Shown here in pieces: positions 6,697 through 6,738 of a DNA stretch of 6,738 nucleotides. The notes under the pieces were generated by a model. The model was not told the DNA's origin and made no database searches. It was given only the letters and a program-made list of their open reading frames with translations. The stretch comes from HyVt-560 sp964577195 (GTDB lineage Bacteria > Pseudomonadota > Gammaproteobacteria > UWMA-0217), in contig CAZNYF010000154.1 of NCBI GenBank assembly GCA_964577195.1, forward strand, positions 1-6,738. The letters are read 5' to 3'. Position 1 is the first letter of the stretch. Every line of letters starts with the position of its first letter. The position numbers and the translations under genes are program-made.

Positions 6697-6738
6697 AGGC
6701 AAGCCGGCACCGATAATCATCAAATATAGTTCGTTGCT

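Overview
This window looks like chromosomal DNA of a free-living, probably aquatic or marine, gammaproteobacterium. That is an inference from moderate G+C (mid-40s percent by eye), the protein families and the codon style; no rRNA or housekeeping marker is present to fix the lineage. There is no sign of phage, transposase, CRISPR or tRNA.

Layout. (1) Bases 1-188, + strand: the last 61 codons of a gene whose body lies upstream of the window. Its C-terminus aligns without gaps to the C-terminus of the large gene at the other end of the window, so the two are probably paralogues. (2) Bases 3127-200, - strand: a tight two-gene operon. First comes a large protein with about 15 TPR units fused to a PAPS-dependent sulfotransferase domain. 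Its stop codon is separated by 3 nt from the start of a small exported DUF192-family protein. (3) Bases 3128-3597: a divergent intergenic region dominated by an imperfect inverted-repeat element of about 200 bp (3230-3432) built around a short central hairpin. (4) Bases 3598-6648, + strand: a 1016-residue fusion of a polytopic membrane domain, a spermidine-synthase-like Rossmann methyltransferase-fold domain, and a helical C-terminal extension of about 230 residues. (5) Bases 6649-6738: intergenic, with a hairpin that could be a weak terminator.

How the genes may work together. Two fused membrane/spermidine-synthase-like proteins in the same orientation flank an oppositely oriented sulfotransferase/DUF192 operon. 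The membrane enzyme has the SAM-fold motifs, but the two catalytic aspartates of true spermidine synthases are replaced (Glu and Asn), so ordinary spermidine synthesis is doubtful. A plausible but unproven reading is a small modification cassette: one protein sulfates a peptide or small molecule in the cytoplasm, a membrane-embedded transferase-like enzyme acts on a related product, and a small DUF192 protein acts in the periplasm. The least explained features are the inverted-repeat element, whose mismatches favour folding of the - strand transcript, and the shared C-terminal extension of the two flanking paralogues.
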